A DNA stretch of 33,939 nt from Sedimentisphaerales bacterium (GCA_016930295.1 JAFGHE010000103.1:1-33939); one strand, 5' to 3'; shown: positions 7,364 through 18,951, counted from the first letter of the stretch. The notes: generated from the sequence alone by a model not told the origin. Numbers and translations are program-made.

Positions 7364-7828
7364 ATGAAGGCTGGAATTATGGTGAGAATAATTATAGTAG
7401 TGACGATGATTTATATGGTAAGCGGCTGTGGGAAAATGGATTGTACAGATCCGAAACCAGATACCAAAGAACAGAGTTGTTCGAGTGGGGAGAAGGCAGA
7501 TTCAGGCCGGGTTGAGAGTTTTGATTTGGATGTACCCCATCGAGGCTGGCCGGAAGAGATAGTCTATTATCCCAACGGCGGTTTTGAGCATTATCCGGTT
7601 TACCTGCGGGATTATTTTGAACAGCGTGACAGAGTGGATGATGAATTCGGGAGCTGGAAATATGACGATATTATTGCAGTGTTCAGCAGTCCGGCGCAGT
7701 TTGTGGGCAATATAATCATTTTACCGGTATCCATGGTGCAAAGATGCCCGTGGGAGAAAGGAGTCGATCGGAGTATTTTCCCGGTCGAGGACCAGCCGGT
7801 TTATGAGTTCAGGATACCCAAGAAGTAA
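7364..7828 (+). CDS. Small putative lipoprotein of unknown function
   Basis: The 154-residue product was not recognised. It starts with a lipoprotein-type signal (MKAGIMVRIIIVVTMIYMVSGC), with the lipobox VSGC and the Cys at residue 22. The rest is hydrophilic, with a Cys- and charge-rich linker (residues 23-50) and a compact region (about 53-154) rich in Tyr and Trp, including HRGWPEEIVYYPNGGFEHYP. It should sit anchored on the outer or periplasmic face of a membrane. It lies 83 nt after guaB and 115 nt before guaA, with no obvious link to GMP synthesis. A weak GGACAGG lies upstream of the ATG. Confidence 0.7.
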   Translation: MKAGIMVRIIIVVTMIYMVSGCGKMDCTDPKPDTKEQSCSSGEKADSGRVESFDLDVPHRGWPEEIVYYPNGGFEHYPVYLRDYFEQRDRVDDEFGSWKYDDIIAVFSSPAQFVGNIIILPVSMVQRCPWEKGVDRSIFPVEDQPVYEFRIPKK

Positions 7829-7943
7829 CTATTAAGATATATTCAGTTGTCCCTTCGGGACTAAGAGGAAAGTCAGAGTCAGTTTTATTGTAAGATGTTC
7901 CCCCTGGCAAGGCAAGGCCTATGGGGCTACGAGGAATACAGAA

Positions 7944-9488
7944 TTGGAAGAGACGATAGCGATACTTGATTTTGGCAGTCAGTATGGTCAGTTGATTGCG
8001 CGGCGGGTTCGTGAGCATAAGGTTTTCAGTCGGTTATGCCGGCATGATATAAGCTGCGCGGAGTTGAAGAAGCTGAATCTGAAGGGTCTGATTCTCAGCG
8101 GGGGTCCGGCCAGTGTGTATGCGGAGGGTTCTCCCCGTTGCGATCCTGACCTGTTTACGCTGGGTGTGCCGGTATTGGGTATTTGCTATGGGATGCAGAT
8201 TGGCTGTGAGTTGCTTGGAGGTAAGATTGGTATGGCACATGCCAGAGAATATGGTTCCACCCGGTTACGCCTGACGGAAAGCGATGGGTTGTTATCGCAT
8301 TTGGCGGGTGAGAAGACGGTGTGGATGAGCCATGGTGACCAGGTTAGAGAGCTTTCGGATGATTTTATCTCTCTGGGTGAAACGCCGACCTGCCCTTATG
8401 CGGCGGTGCGTCATAATAAAGTGCCGTTTTACGGAGTACAGTTTCATCCGGAAGTGACGCATACGCCGTGCGGGAGCCAGATATTTCAGAATTTTTTATA
8501 TGAGATTTGTCAGTGCCGGGGTGACTGGCAGATGGGCAATTTTATTGAGCAGGCCTGTGAGAAGATTAAGAGTCAGGTAGGAGATGCCACGGTTATCTGC
8601 GGACTCAGCGGCGGGGTGGATTCCTCGGTGACGGCGGCGCTGCTGCACCGTGCGATTGGAGAACAGTTAGTCTGCATTTTCGTGGATAACGGGCTTTTAC
8701 GGAAAGGAGAACGAGACCATGTCGAGTCAACCTTTAGAGATCACTTTCAGCTTGACCTGCGCGTGGTGGATTGGTCCGAGCGGTTCCTCACTCGGCTGGC
8801 CGGGGTTACAGATCCTCAGCAAAAGCGAACCATCATCGGGCACGAGTTCATCGAAGCTTTTACCCATGAAGCTGATCGTATCGCCGACGTCAAGTTTCTC
8901 GCCCAGGGAACCCTCTACCCCGACGTCATCGAGTCGGGCCACAAGGACGGTAATCCGGCGGCCAATATCAAATTACACCACAATGTCGGAGGACTACCGG
9001 AAAAACTGGGCTTTGAATTAGTGGAGCCGTTGCGGGATTTATTTAAGGATGAGGTGCGTCTTTTGGGCGAACATCTGGGGCTGCCGGAAGCGCTGGTATG
9101 GCGCCATCCATTTCCGGGTCCGGGTCTGGCGGTCCGGGTAGTGGGGGATGTTACGCGGGAGCGTCTGGATATTCTGCGTGATGCGGATGAGATTATGCTG
9201 GAGGAGATTAGGGCGGCGGGGTTGTATCGGGGGATTGCCCAGGCGCTAACGGTTCTGCTGCCTATCAGTTCCGTGGGAGTGATGGGTGATGACCGCAGTT
9301 ATGAAAATCAGCATGTAGTTGCGGTGCGAGCGGTGCAGACGCAGGATTTCATGACGGCTGACTGGGTTCATATTCCTTACGAGGTATTGGGCCGTATTTC
9401 CAGCCGTATTATCAACGAAGTGCGCGGGATCAACCGGGTGGTCTATGACATCTCGAGCAAGCCGCCGGCCACCATCGAGTGGGAATAA
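7944..9488 (+). CDS. guaA: GMP synthase (glutamine-hydrolysing)
   Basis: This 514-residue enzyme converts XMP to GMP using ATP and ammonia taken from glutamine. The class I amidotransferase domain (residues 1-190) has the nucleophile in GICYGMQ (Cys81) and the catalytic pair in QFHPE (His168, Glu170). The ATP pyrophosphatase domain follows with its P-loop LSGGVDSS (222-228), and the C-terminal dimerisation domain ends with the usual PPATIEWE. The start is a TTG at 7944, preceded by GAGGAATA; no upstream ATG fits. Between about 8715 and 8960 many codons end in C, unlike the flanks. Confidence 0.98.
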   Translation: MEETIAILDFGSQYGQLIARRVREHKVFSRLCRHDISCAELKKLNLKGLILSGGPASVYAEGSPRCDPDLFTLGVPVLGICYGMQIGCELLGGKIGMAHAREYGSTRLRLTESDGLLSHLAGEKTVWMSHGDQVRELSDDFISLGETPTCPYAAVRHNKVPFYGVQFHPEVTHTPCGSQIFQNFLYEICQCRGDWQMGNFIEQACEKIKSQVGDATVICGLSGGVDSSVTAALLHRAIGEQLVCIFVDNGLLRKGERDHVESTFRDHFQLDLRVVDWSERFLTRLAGVTDPQQKRTIIGHEFIEAFTHEADRIADVKFLAQGTLYPDVIESGHKDGNPAANIKLHHNVGGLPEKLGFELVEPLRDLFKDEVRLLGEHLGLPEALVWRHPFPGPGLAVRVVGDVTRERLDILRDADEIMLEEIRAAGLYRGIAQALTVLLPISSVGVMGDDRSYENQHVVAVRAVQTQDFMTADWVHIPYEVLGRISSRIINEVRGINRVVYDISSKPPATIEWE

Positions 9489-9522
9489 TCAGGCTTTTAT
9501 TTTGTCATGTCTCGAAACTATT

Positions 9523-12500
9523 TTATCGGGGTACGCATTCCTGAGCACTGGTATTTTCCCAGTGTGATACCCAAATACCTTTACCCTCCTCTTCATGGTT
9601 GCTGTAGAAATAGATGGTTTTTTCATCGGGCGTGACAAAGGGGTGAAAATTTAAATACCCCTGGATATTGATATCTGTTAAGGTTTCGATATTGCCAAAC
9701 GGCTCTGTCAGAGAGGACCGGGAGGCCTTGACCAGACCGGTAAGATAGCAATAGTAAATTGTTAATCCATCAGGCAGGACATAAGGATCGGCGCAGCCGT
9801 TGGCCATACCGATATCTGAATTTAATTCACTGAGTTCCCTGATATTAGTAAAGGTTTCTTCACGTGAGAGCCGAGAAGCTTCATATATTTTGCTGTTGAG
9901 GTAGGGAGGCGAGGGATCGGGATGATCCACCGTCCAGTACACTCTTAGTTCATCTTCGGTGAGCGATAAATTATGTATATTGTAGTCGGCAATTTGCAGT
10001 TCGGAAAGGTTTCTTACAGGGGTCCAGGGCTGGGACATGGAAGCTCGTTCCGCCAATCTAAGGAATAACTCGTCATTTTCAAAGATATTATAGTACATAC
10101 GAAGCTGATCTGGCGATACCCATGGACTAAAGGCTCCGGGTAGTTCCGTGATAATGGTTTCGGAGGTAAAGGGTCCATAGGGTACGGATCGATGGGCCTC
10201 GACCATTTCCCAGGGACCGTTGTTAGTGTTTTGGCGGCTGTAGTACATAGTCAACTGGTCGCTGCTGAGATGAGGCTGAGGCGTGCCTATAGGCCAGTCG
10301 ATCAGCAGAGTAGGTTCGCTCCAGGAGGTTTGTGGTTCTGGTTTTAGATGAGTGGACCATATACCTTTTCTTTCCGGATAATCGCTACCCCAGGTTCGAT
10401 AGAAATACAACGTTTTTTCATCTGGTGTTACATATGGGTGGAGATCATACCCGTCGGGGATGTGCTCGATCCCGTTCAATTTAGTAAAGAAGTCAAAAGG
10501 TTCGTTTATTGAGGCACGTGTTGCTTTATGTAAGTCATCGCCTGATGCAAAATACAGGGTTAATCCATTAGGCATAAGAAAAGGACCGCCCGGCAAATCC
10601 AAGATATTGTGTAATTCATCCACAGGGATGACATTAGAGAAGTCTTCTGTAGTAGAAGATCTAGTTGCCTGCCAGAAACACCATCCGTATGGTGTGCCTG
10701 GCCGAGTACTGCTAAAGAATATGGTTAGTTCGTCTGAAGTAAGAGAAGCCGTCACATCTTTATAACCGGGATAATTGAGATTGGGAAATGTTCTGGTAAT
10801 AATCCAGGGGTCATTATAGGTGGCCCGCTGGGCCATCTTGATTTCAATATCAGTGCTTGAATTAACCTGACTGAAGTACATTCGTAAACCATCCTCACTA
10901 ACCCAGGGAGTTAAAGCCTCACCCAGTTCGGTATTGACTACTTCATGAATAAAGGGGCCGCTTGGTTGATTACGGTAGGCGGTAACAATTTCTTTAATTC
11001 CATCCTTAACTCGATAATAATACATAGTCAATCTGTCGCTGGATAAGCAGGGTCGCATATTGCCATCCGTCCATTTAACCATCCAATCCGGCGGGGTCCA
11101 GTTTAAATCAGCTTCAGCTCTCCCAAGCCAGTTATTCGCAAATACAAGGAAATCACCTATATCGGTAATATGATTACGATCCATATCCGTACGGCTGCAC
11201 CAGTGGGGATTCTGGCAATTTTCTGTCAACCAGGATGCGGACAGCCAGCCCAGGTCATCCAGATTTACGAGAGTATTCCCGTTGAAGTCACCACAGGAAC
11301 AGCAGGGCAGATAATCACTGAGGTTGCTTTCGAAGAAGATGCCGGGCAGATCGTCACCCTTCGAAAGACCGGCGATGCCTTCCGGAGCGGCCAGGTCCAG
11401 CCAGGTGATACGGACGGTTTCATCCGTAAAGAATATCTCTATCTGGAAGCTGTTTTTTAGATTTTTATCGCCGTATACAGGCACTTCAATAAACGATATG
11501 ACCACCCGGTCATCTTGTTGCTGCCAGAATATACTCTGGTTATTGACAGGGGTCAGGTCAGTAAATAAGGCGGAGATACGCGGCAGAGAAAAGTGATTAT
11601 CCAGAGAGTCATAATACTGCGTGTCTCCCTGGCCAAAGGTAAGATAGCCGTTGGAGCCGATATAGAAGCGGTCGTAGTGTTGACCGTAAAAAGAGATTTC
11701 CGCGTCTGCGCCGAGAATTATTTCGGCATAATCATCATCGCCCAGGGCTACGGGAGTTCCCTGATTGGGATCGACCTGAAAATTCGATGCGGTATTGCGG
11801 CAGGCGATATAATAAGCGGTGGAGCCATCCGGCCGGAAGGTCAACATGGTGTTTTCCAGATCGTTATCGTTATCATCAAATGATTCGGTAAAGAGATCCG
11901 GCGGATTCACCGTCAGAGTGACCTGGCGGTTATTAATGCTGCCGCTGTCGTTGTTCTGGATGGTCACCTCCGTGGTGTAGATATCCGGTTCGAGTATATT
12001 GGCGTTCGGATCGATGCAGACAGTCATGATGATGGAATCATCAGGAGCCAGCAGACCTGACTCAGGAGAGACCGTAATCCAGTCGGCCGTGTGGGAGGAT
12101 GTCCAGTTGAGCGATTCGGTACCGATATTACTGAGGGTATAATCCATACATGCCGGCAGGAAGGGCCCGCCCTGGGTGCCTTCTGAAACCAGGTGAGTTT
12201 CCGGACTCACGGATAAGTTGTCCGGTACGACAGTCAGGGTTACGGGAATAATCACGGTCGGTTTAAAGGGATCATCGGATAAAACCATGATATCGGCTTC
12301 GTAGAAGCCGGGTGTCAATTGGCCGGCATCAAAGGTGACACTGACCATGTCGCTGTCCTGGGGCGGGACAGTGCCTTCTTCCGGGTCCACGATAATCCAG
12401 GGCACATTGGTTTCCAGGATAGCATTATAAAGATTCAAACGGCCTTCCGAGACACATTTTCCCGGTAGCGTCGGGTCCACCGTCCGCAGAAGAATATCTT

Positions 12501-14574
12501 TTACTTCCATATATGACAGGCTCGGATTGACAGACCACAGGAGGGCACAGGCGCCGGTGACATGGGGGGTGGCCATGGATGTGCCGTCGAGATAGCGATA
12601 ACCGCCGCCCAGGTCGCAACTGAGAATATCGTCTCCCGGAGCCCCGATATCCACAGACGTGGGTCCATAGTTGGAAAAGTTGGCCATATTATCATTATCA
12701 TTGGTCGCCAGCACCGCAATAATGTTTTCTGAGGTATAACTGGAGGGATAATGGGGATATAGATCATTATTGCCGCCATAATCATTGCCGGCGGCCGCCA
12801 CAAACAGCATACCGGCCGCGCCGGCGGCGTCGATGACATCTTTGAGGCCCTGATTGTAGCTGCCGCCACCCCAGGAATTGCTCATCACATGGGCGCCCAT
12901 GAGGGTGGCGTATTCCACGCACTTAATGGCATCTTCTGACCAGCCGCCCCCGCTGGAATCCAGGAATTTCAGGGCCATGATCCGGGTATTCCAGCAGACG
13001 CCGGCTACTCCTTCGCTGTTATTGGCGATCCCGGCTATCGTGCCGGCACAGTGGGTGCCATGATACCGGTCATCCATGGGATCAGGATCGTAATGGTCGA
13101 AATCATAGCCGTAGATATCATCGATATAGCCGTTGCCATCGTCATCCTGGCCGTTGCCGGGGATCTCGCCGGGATTGGTCCACATGTTGCCGGCCAGATC
13201 CACATGGTTGTAATCCACGCCGGTATCGATCACGGCCACAATGATCTCGTCGGAGCCGGTAGCGATGTCCCAGGCTTCCGGCGCATCGATATCGGCATCG
13301 GGTGTGCCCCCGCTCTGGCCGGTATTGTGCATTCCCCATAAATCGTTAAACCGGGTATCATTGGGAAAGGTCGCCAGGGCATACACTCTATAATTGGGTT
13401 CGGCATAGAGTATGCCGTCGGTTTGATTATAGGTTTCCAGGGCGTCCGCCACGGACATGCCGGCCGGCAGGGTGATGACACTGAGGCCGGGGACCAGGGT
13501 ATATTCATGTTTCAGGGTAGCCCCCCCAAGGGTGTTTAAAATCAGTTCCTTTTCGGCCAGGGTGGGCAGTGATTTATCTTGCTTGGGGGCAAACCGGACA
13601 ATCAGTTCACCGGCTTGATAAGGGGTATCCGTTAACTGGGTGAAATCATGCGCCGGAAAAATAGTATTATTCTGAGAGGACTCTGTCCCCCTGGATTGAG
13701 AGGCACTGCTGCGCTGTTGGGTTCGAATGGAATAGTGGATATCTTCGGTTCCGGGATTATCATTGCCAATGGTCAGGGATTCGGTTAGCTGAGTGCCTTC
13801 GGTCAGTTCAAGGGTATATTCTTCGGGACTGACCCATATCCAGCCCAGGCGTTCGATGGTTAAGGTGACGCCGCGTGTTTGATCGTCCTGTGAGCCGGTT
13901 ATGTTGGTAAAGGTTATGGTGTCGGTATAGATCCCTTCTTCTAAAAGGTCCGCGGAGGCATTCAGGCTGGCGGTAACTATTACCGATTCCAAAGGCATTA
14001 ATTCCCCCCATTCCTGATCCAGGTCCAGCCAGGATTCTGTTTGGGCCGTGCCCCAGGTTAATGAGGTGTCCCCCGTATTGGTGAGCGTATATTCTTTAGA
14101 GGCCGGGGTGAAGGGCCCACCCGGCTCGCCGCTCGGTTCGAAATCATCCAGGGGAGTTACTTCTAAAATTCCTTCGGGCGCAATCACGGTCAGGGTAACA
14201 TTTCGTGTGTGGTTTTCCGTCTGGCCGATCACGCTAAAGAGAAGGGTGTCGTTATAGACGTCTGCGGGTAAAGTATCCGCGGTGGATGTTAAACTGACGC
14301 TCACCACCACCGATTCGTTTGGATCTAAAGGTCCCCATTCCGGATTAACCTCCAGCCAGTTTTCCCCCCAGTCAACTCCCCAAAAGAGCTGGTTCATACT
14401 GATATTCGTAAGTTCATACTCTTTGAAAGAGGGAGTAAACGGCCCGCCGATTTCACCGGCGGGTTCAAAATCCTCAAAGGGCATGATTTCCAGCATGTCT
14501 GCTGATACTAATGGTGAGATTACTAGTGATACCAACGCTATGAAAAGTTTCCCTGTTTTACCAACCGATGGCAT
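9523..14574 (-). CDS. Secreted multidomain subtilisin-like (S8) protease with BACON-like, dockerin-like and beta-propeller modules
   Basis: This 1683-residue exported protein starts with a signal peptide (1-25, LVISPLVSA). Two BACON-like repeats follow (about 27-132 and 136-242, each with GGPFTP...EY.LTN), then a divergent third (245-290). An inhibitor-like prodomain spans about 320-398 (ELIVRFAPK). The S8 catalytic domain (about 410-720) has Asp450 (AVIDTG), His508 (HGTHCAG), oxyanion Asn597 (AAAGND) and Ser666 (GTSMATP), so it should be active. Another BACON-like repeat (785-892), a jelly-roll-like region (895-1090) and a dockerin-like segment (1092-1150, GDFNGNTLVNLDDL and TDMDRNHITDIGDF) follow. 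Two homologous ~250-residue PD40/WD40-like modules (1160-1412 and 1420-1675) close the protein. GGAGGACAAATC precedes the ATG. It is convergent with guaA. Confidence 0.9.
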   Translation of the reverse strand: MPSVGKTGKLFIALVSLVISPLVSADMLEIMPFEDFEPAGEIGGPFTPSFKEYELTNISMNQLFWGVDWGENWLEVNPEWGPLDPNESVVVSVSLTSTADTLPADVYNDTLLFSVIGQTENHTRNVTLTVIAPEGILEVTPLDDFEPSGEPGGPFTPASKEYTLTNTGDTSLTWGTAQTESWLDLDQEWGELMPLESVIVTASLNASADLLEEGIYTDTITFTNITGSQDDQTRGVTLTIERLGWIWVSPEEYTLELTEGTQLTESLTIGNDNPGTEDIHYSIRTQQRSSASQSRGTESSQNNTIFPAHDFTQLTDTPYQAGELIVRFAPKQDKSLPTLAEKELILNTLGGATLKHEYTLVPGLSVITLPAGMSVADALETYNQTDGILYAEPNYRVYALATFPNDTRFNDLWGMHNTGQSGGTPDADIDAPEAWDIATGSDEIIVAVIDTGVDYNHVDLAGNMWTNPGEIPGNGQDDDGNGYIDDIYGYDFDHYDPDPMDDRYHGTHCAGTIAGIANNSEGVAGVCWNTRIMALKFLDSSGGGWSEDAIKCVEYATLMGAHVMSNSWGGGSYNQGLKDVIDAAGAAGMLFVAAAGNDYGGNNDLYPHYPSSYTSENIIAVLATNDNDNMANFSNYGPTSVDIGAPGDDILSCDLGGGYRYLDGTSMATPHVTGACALLWSVNPSLSYMEVKDILLRTVDPTLPGKCVSEGRLNLYNAILETNVPWIIVDPEEGTVPPQDSDMVSVTFDAGQLTPGFYEADIMVLSDDPFKPTVIIPVTLTVVPDNLSVSPETHLVSEGTQGGPFLPACMDYTLSNIGTESLNWTSSHTADWITVSPESGLLAPDDSIIMTVCIDPNANILEPDIYTTEVTIQNNDSGSINNRQVTLTVNPPDLFTESFDDNDNDLENTMLTFRPDGSTAYYIACRNTASNFQVDPNQGTPVALGDDDYAEIILGADAEISFYGQHYDRFYIGSNGYLTFGQGDTQYYDSLDNHFSLPRISALFTDLTPVNNQSIFWQQQDDRVVISFIEVPVYGDKNLKNSFQIEIFFTDETVRITWLDLAAPEGIAGLSKGDDLPGIFFESNLSDYLPCCSCGDFNGNTLVNLDDLGWLSASWLTENCQNPHWCSRTDMDRNHITDIGDFLVFANNWLGRAEADLNWTPPDWMVKWTDGNMRPCLSSDRLTMYYYRVKDGIKEIVTAYRNQPSGPFIHEVVNTELGEALTPWVSEDGLRMYFSQVNSSTDIEIKMAQRATYNDPWIITRTFPNLNYPGYKDVTASLTSDELTIFFSSTRPGTPYGWCFWQATRSSTTEDFSNVIPVDELHNILDLPGGPFLMPNGLTLYFASGDDLHKATRASINEPFDFFTKLNGIEHIPDGYDLHPYVTPDEKTLYFYRTWGSDYPERKGIWSTHLKPEPQTSWSEPTLLIDWPIGTPQPHLSSDQLTMYYSRQNTNNGPWEMVEAHRSVPYGPFTSETIITELPGAFSPWVSPDQLRMYYNIFENDELFLRLAERASMSQPWTPVRNLSELQIADYNIHNLSLTEDELRVYWTVDHPDPSPPYLNSKIYEASRLSREETFTNIRELSELNSDIGMANGCADPYVLPDGLTIYYCYLTGLVKASRSSLTEPFGNIETLTDINIQGYLNFHPFVTPDEKTIYFYSNHEEEGKGIWVSHWENTSAQECVPR

Positions 14575-15074
14575 GATTTGTCCTCCAATCCTGATAATGT
14601 AATAAGCGGTCTTGACTAAAAACTGTTTTATTTCACGTTTATTGATTATGTAACCTTAAGATTAACAGATGGTTACAGTATAATCCTCCTGTCATGCTGA
14701 CTGAAAAAGGCTTGCCCCAGCACTCCATACATTGCATATCTAAATGTTATAGTCAATATCCCTTAGTTTTATAATAGGATATTATAAGCAGGATGACACT
14801 TAATTGCAATTAAAAAACCGGCTCTACATAATAAATTATGCCCATCATTATAAGAATCAGAATACATTGTTTGTGCCGGATTTCTATTAAGGTTGACGAA
14901 ACGATGGGGGTTCATTATAATGTTCTGGATAATTTTGAGACATCTTAACTTGTTGATAGATAGTACATTACGTTTTTTAGATAAAAGGGCCGGTCGTGAT
15001 GAATTATTGACAGACCATATCAATATGACTGGTAGTATATCGCCTGGTTTGTAATTATAAGGAGTATTGAGACA
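14575..15074. other. Divergent intergenic region between the S8 protease gene and ndk
   Basis: This 500-bp AT-rich gap contains no gene. It must hold promoters for both sides. On the plus side TTGACA occurs at 15007-15012, with TAGTAT at 15033-15038, but the spacing of 20 nt is too long for a confident call. No hairpin or repeat stands out. Confidence 0.4.
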
Positions 15075-15530
15075 GTGGAACGAACGTTAATTATCCTGAA
15101 GCCGGATGCTGTGCAGCGTCAGTTGATGGGGGCTATCATCAGCCGTTTTGAGCAAAAAGGGCTGCAGATTGTGGGAGCGAAATTCATGCAGATATCGCGT
15201 GAACTGGCAGAACGTCATTACGCGGCGCATAAAGGTAAGGATTTTTTTGAGCCAACGGTGAATTATATTATCAGCGGGCCTGTGCTGGTTATGGTATTAC
15301 AGGCCAAGGGCGCGATTGCCATTGCGCGCAAACTGATGGGCACGACTTTTGGATTTGATGCTGAGCCCGGAACCATCCGGGGTGATTTTGGCTTGTCGAG
15401 CCGTTTTAATCTGGTGCATGGCAGCGACAGTCCGGAGTCGGCCGAGGCCGAGATAAACCTGTATTTTTCGGATGAGGAATTGATTGATTATGAATTGACG
15501 AACCGGCACTGGGTTTTTGGTAACGTGTAG
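15075..15530 (+). CDS. ndk: Nucleoside diphosphate kinase
   Basis: This 151-residue cytosolic enzyme moves the gamma phosphate of ATP to other nucleoside diphosphates through a phospho-His. The start of the fold, ERTLIILKPDAVQR, is typical, and the active-site His115 lies in FNLVHGSDSPESAEAEI. The usual MGATNP loop reads LMGTTFGFDAEPGTIRGDFG, with a few extra deviations but the same length. The start is a GTG, supported by AAGGAG 11 nt upstream. Cupin and ligA genes follow on the same strand. The placement near guaB/guaA and ribBA fits a nucleotide-metabolism neighbourhood. Confidence 0.97.
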   Translation: MERTLIILKPDAVQRQLMGAIISRFEQKGLQIVGAKFMQISRELAERHYAAHKGKDFFEPTVNYIISGPVLVMVLQAKGAIAIARKLMGTTFGFDAEPGTIRGDFGLSSRFNLVHGSDSPESAEAEINLYFSDEELIDYELTNRHWVFGNV

Positions 15531-15600
15531 AAGATGCGGAGTTGAGGAGATAAAGGACATTATATCATTTAGTATTGATTAGAGTATTGGAAGAGTAATT

Positions 15601-15951
15601 ATGTTAATAAAGAAGATTGATGATGTGGCGGCAGTGCCGGTGGAGATGGAAGGGGCGAAAGATGTCAAGATACGGGTTCTCTTTGGCCCGAAGGACGGAT
15701 CGCCGACGTTTGCCATGCGGATTTTTGAGCTGGATAAAAGCGGGCATACACCTTTTCATCGACATCCGTTTGAACATCAGGTGATGGTCTTACAGGGTGA
15801 TATTGGCCTGGTAAGCGAGGATGGGCAGATACCCATCAAGCCGGGCGATGTGGTGATGGTGATGCCGGGTGAGAAGCATCAGTTTAGAAATTTATCCGAT
15901 AAAGGCCCGGCCAAAATAATGTGTATGATCCCGGTGGAGTATCAGAAGTAA
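15601..15951 (+). CDS. Single-domain cupin protein
   Basis: This 116-residue protein is a single cupin_2-type beta barrel. The first motif has His49, His53, His55 and His59 in GHTPFHRHPFEHQ; the second contains PGDVVMVMPGEKHQF with His93. These are suitable metal ligands. There is no signal peptide, so it should be cytosolic. Cupins of this size include sugar isomerases, dioxygenases and sensors, and nothing here separates them. It starts 70 nt after ndk and may be co-transcribed with it. The ATG at 15601 has GGAAGAG just upstream. Confidence 0.85.
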   Translation: MLIKKIDDVAAVPVEMEGAKDVKIRVLFGPKDGSPTFAMRIFELDKSGHTPFHRHPFEHQVMVLQGDIGLVSEDGQIPIKPGDVVMVMPGEKHQFRNLSDKGPAKIMCMIPVEYQK

Positions 15952-16066
15952 TGAGTTGTGAGTTGTGAGAGGTATGTGGGCAACTTAACCCTAGAGGGTG
16001 CGGCTGTAAAATTTGATGAAAGATAGTAATAGAGGGATTGGAGGGGATACAATACATATGTATTAG

Positions 16067-18127
<2,061 letters not shown>

Positions 18128-18197
18128 TTATGGTGAGAGGGTCTTACATATCAAAAATAGTTTTATGATATTTATATATATGGATTTATTATGATGT

Positions 18198-18228
18198 TTT
18201 ATCAGTCGTCCCTTCAACGGGACTGATG
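18198..18228. repeat. TCCCTTC hairpin between ligA and pgsA
   Basis: ATCAGT (18201-18206) and CCC pair with GGGACTGAT (18219-18227) around a short loop, with a bulged CGT on the left. Similar sequences with a GTCCC(T)-loop-GGGA stem occur at 7853-7872 (CAGTTGTCCCTTCGGGACTA) and 733-757. It may be a small dispersed repeat or a weak terminator of ligA; a T-run follows only 14 nt later. Confidence 0.4.
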
Positions 18229-18259
18229 GGATAGATTAACTCTTTTTTTATAGTGATAT

Positions 18260-18892
18260 ATGACGAAGCTTCGATTGTCATGGCCTAATCGGATCACATT
18301 GGCGCGGATATTACTGACGGGTCCGTTTGTGATGGCGATGCTGCATGTCAACGATCCGGCTTATATGCCCTGGATCCGGTATGTCGCCATAGTTATTTTT
18401 TTGGTAATGGCAGTTAGTGACGGGCTGGATGGCTGGCTGGCTCGGCGTACCAAAGAGGTTACACAACTGGGTGCATTTCTGGATCCGCTGGCGGATAAGC
18501 TGTTGATTATCTGCAGTACCCTGCTGCTGGCCGGTGATAAGACTGCGGTACCCGGCATGAGGCTTCCGGATGTGGTGGTGGTGGTCATTATTGGAAAAGA
18601 TTTGTACACCATCATGGGATTTTTTATTATTTATATGATCACTTCAGAGATGAAGATTGTGCCGGTATTGGCAGGCAAGACCAGCACGGCGATGCAACTG
18701 GTTACAGTTTTGGCGATCCTGATTTCGCCGGAAGCGACGGAACTGGTTGCCTGGTATCCGTATGTCGTAAAATTTCTCTGGTGGACGATGACCGTGATGG
18801 GCGTTATTACCGTGATTATCTATACCCGTAACGGCACTCGATATGTGAACGAGTACGAAGCTGTACGGCGGGCAAATAATCATAAAACATAA
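18260..18892 (+). CDS. pgsA: CDP-diacylglycerol-glycerol-3-phosphate 3-phosphatidyltransferase
   Basis: This 210-residue inner-membrane enzyme condenses CDP-diacylglycerol with glycerol 3-phosphate to phosphatidylglycerol phosphate, leading to phosphatidylglycerol. The CDP-alcohol phosphotransferase motif is complete: Asp57-Gly58-x2-Ala61-Arg62-x8-Gly71-x3-Asp75-x3-Asp79. Hydrophobic segments lie at about 14-30, 40-54, 95-110, 112-126, 140-165 and 170-192. The N-terminal NRITLARI is typical of PgsA. There is no clear ribosome-binding site before the ATG. A strong terminator follows. A related CDP-alcohol transferase such as phosphatidylserine synthase is less likely given the N-terminus. Confidence 0.9.
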   Translation: MTKLRLSWPNRITLARILLTGPFVMAMLHVNDPAYMPWIRYVAIVIFLVMAVSDGLDGWLARRTKEVTQLGAFLDPLADKLLIICSTLLLAGDKTAVPGMRLPDVVVVVIIGKDLYTIMGFFIIYMITSEMKIVPVLAGKTSTAMQLVTVLAILISPEATELVAWYPYVVKFLWWTMTVMGVITVIIYTRNGTRYVNEYEAVRRANNHKT

Positions 18893-18919
18893 CCAATTTT
18901 TTTGTGCAAAAGATTGGGT

Positions 18920-18951
18920 AAGCGGCTATAATATATTAGCCGTTTGTTTTT
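18920..18951 (+). terminator. Rho-independent terminator of pgsA
   Basis: AAGCGGCTA (18920-18928) pairs with TAGCCGTTT (18937-18945), nine pairs with one G-T, around an 8-nt loop, followed by GTTTTT. It lies 27 nt after the pgsA stop and separates it from ribBA. Confidence 0.8.

Noticed and set aside
12425-14011. Several frames antisense to or overlapping the S8 protease gene
   Set aside because: They are out-of-frame shadows of a gene with a clear catalytic triad.
15007-15038. Promoter of ndk (TTGACA and TAGTAT)
   Set aside because: The spacing of 20 nt is too long for a confident call; other -10-like sequences nearby are equally weak.
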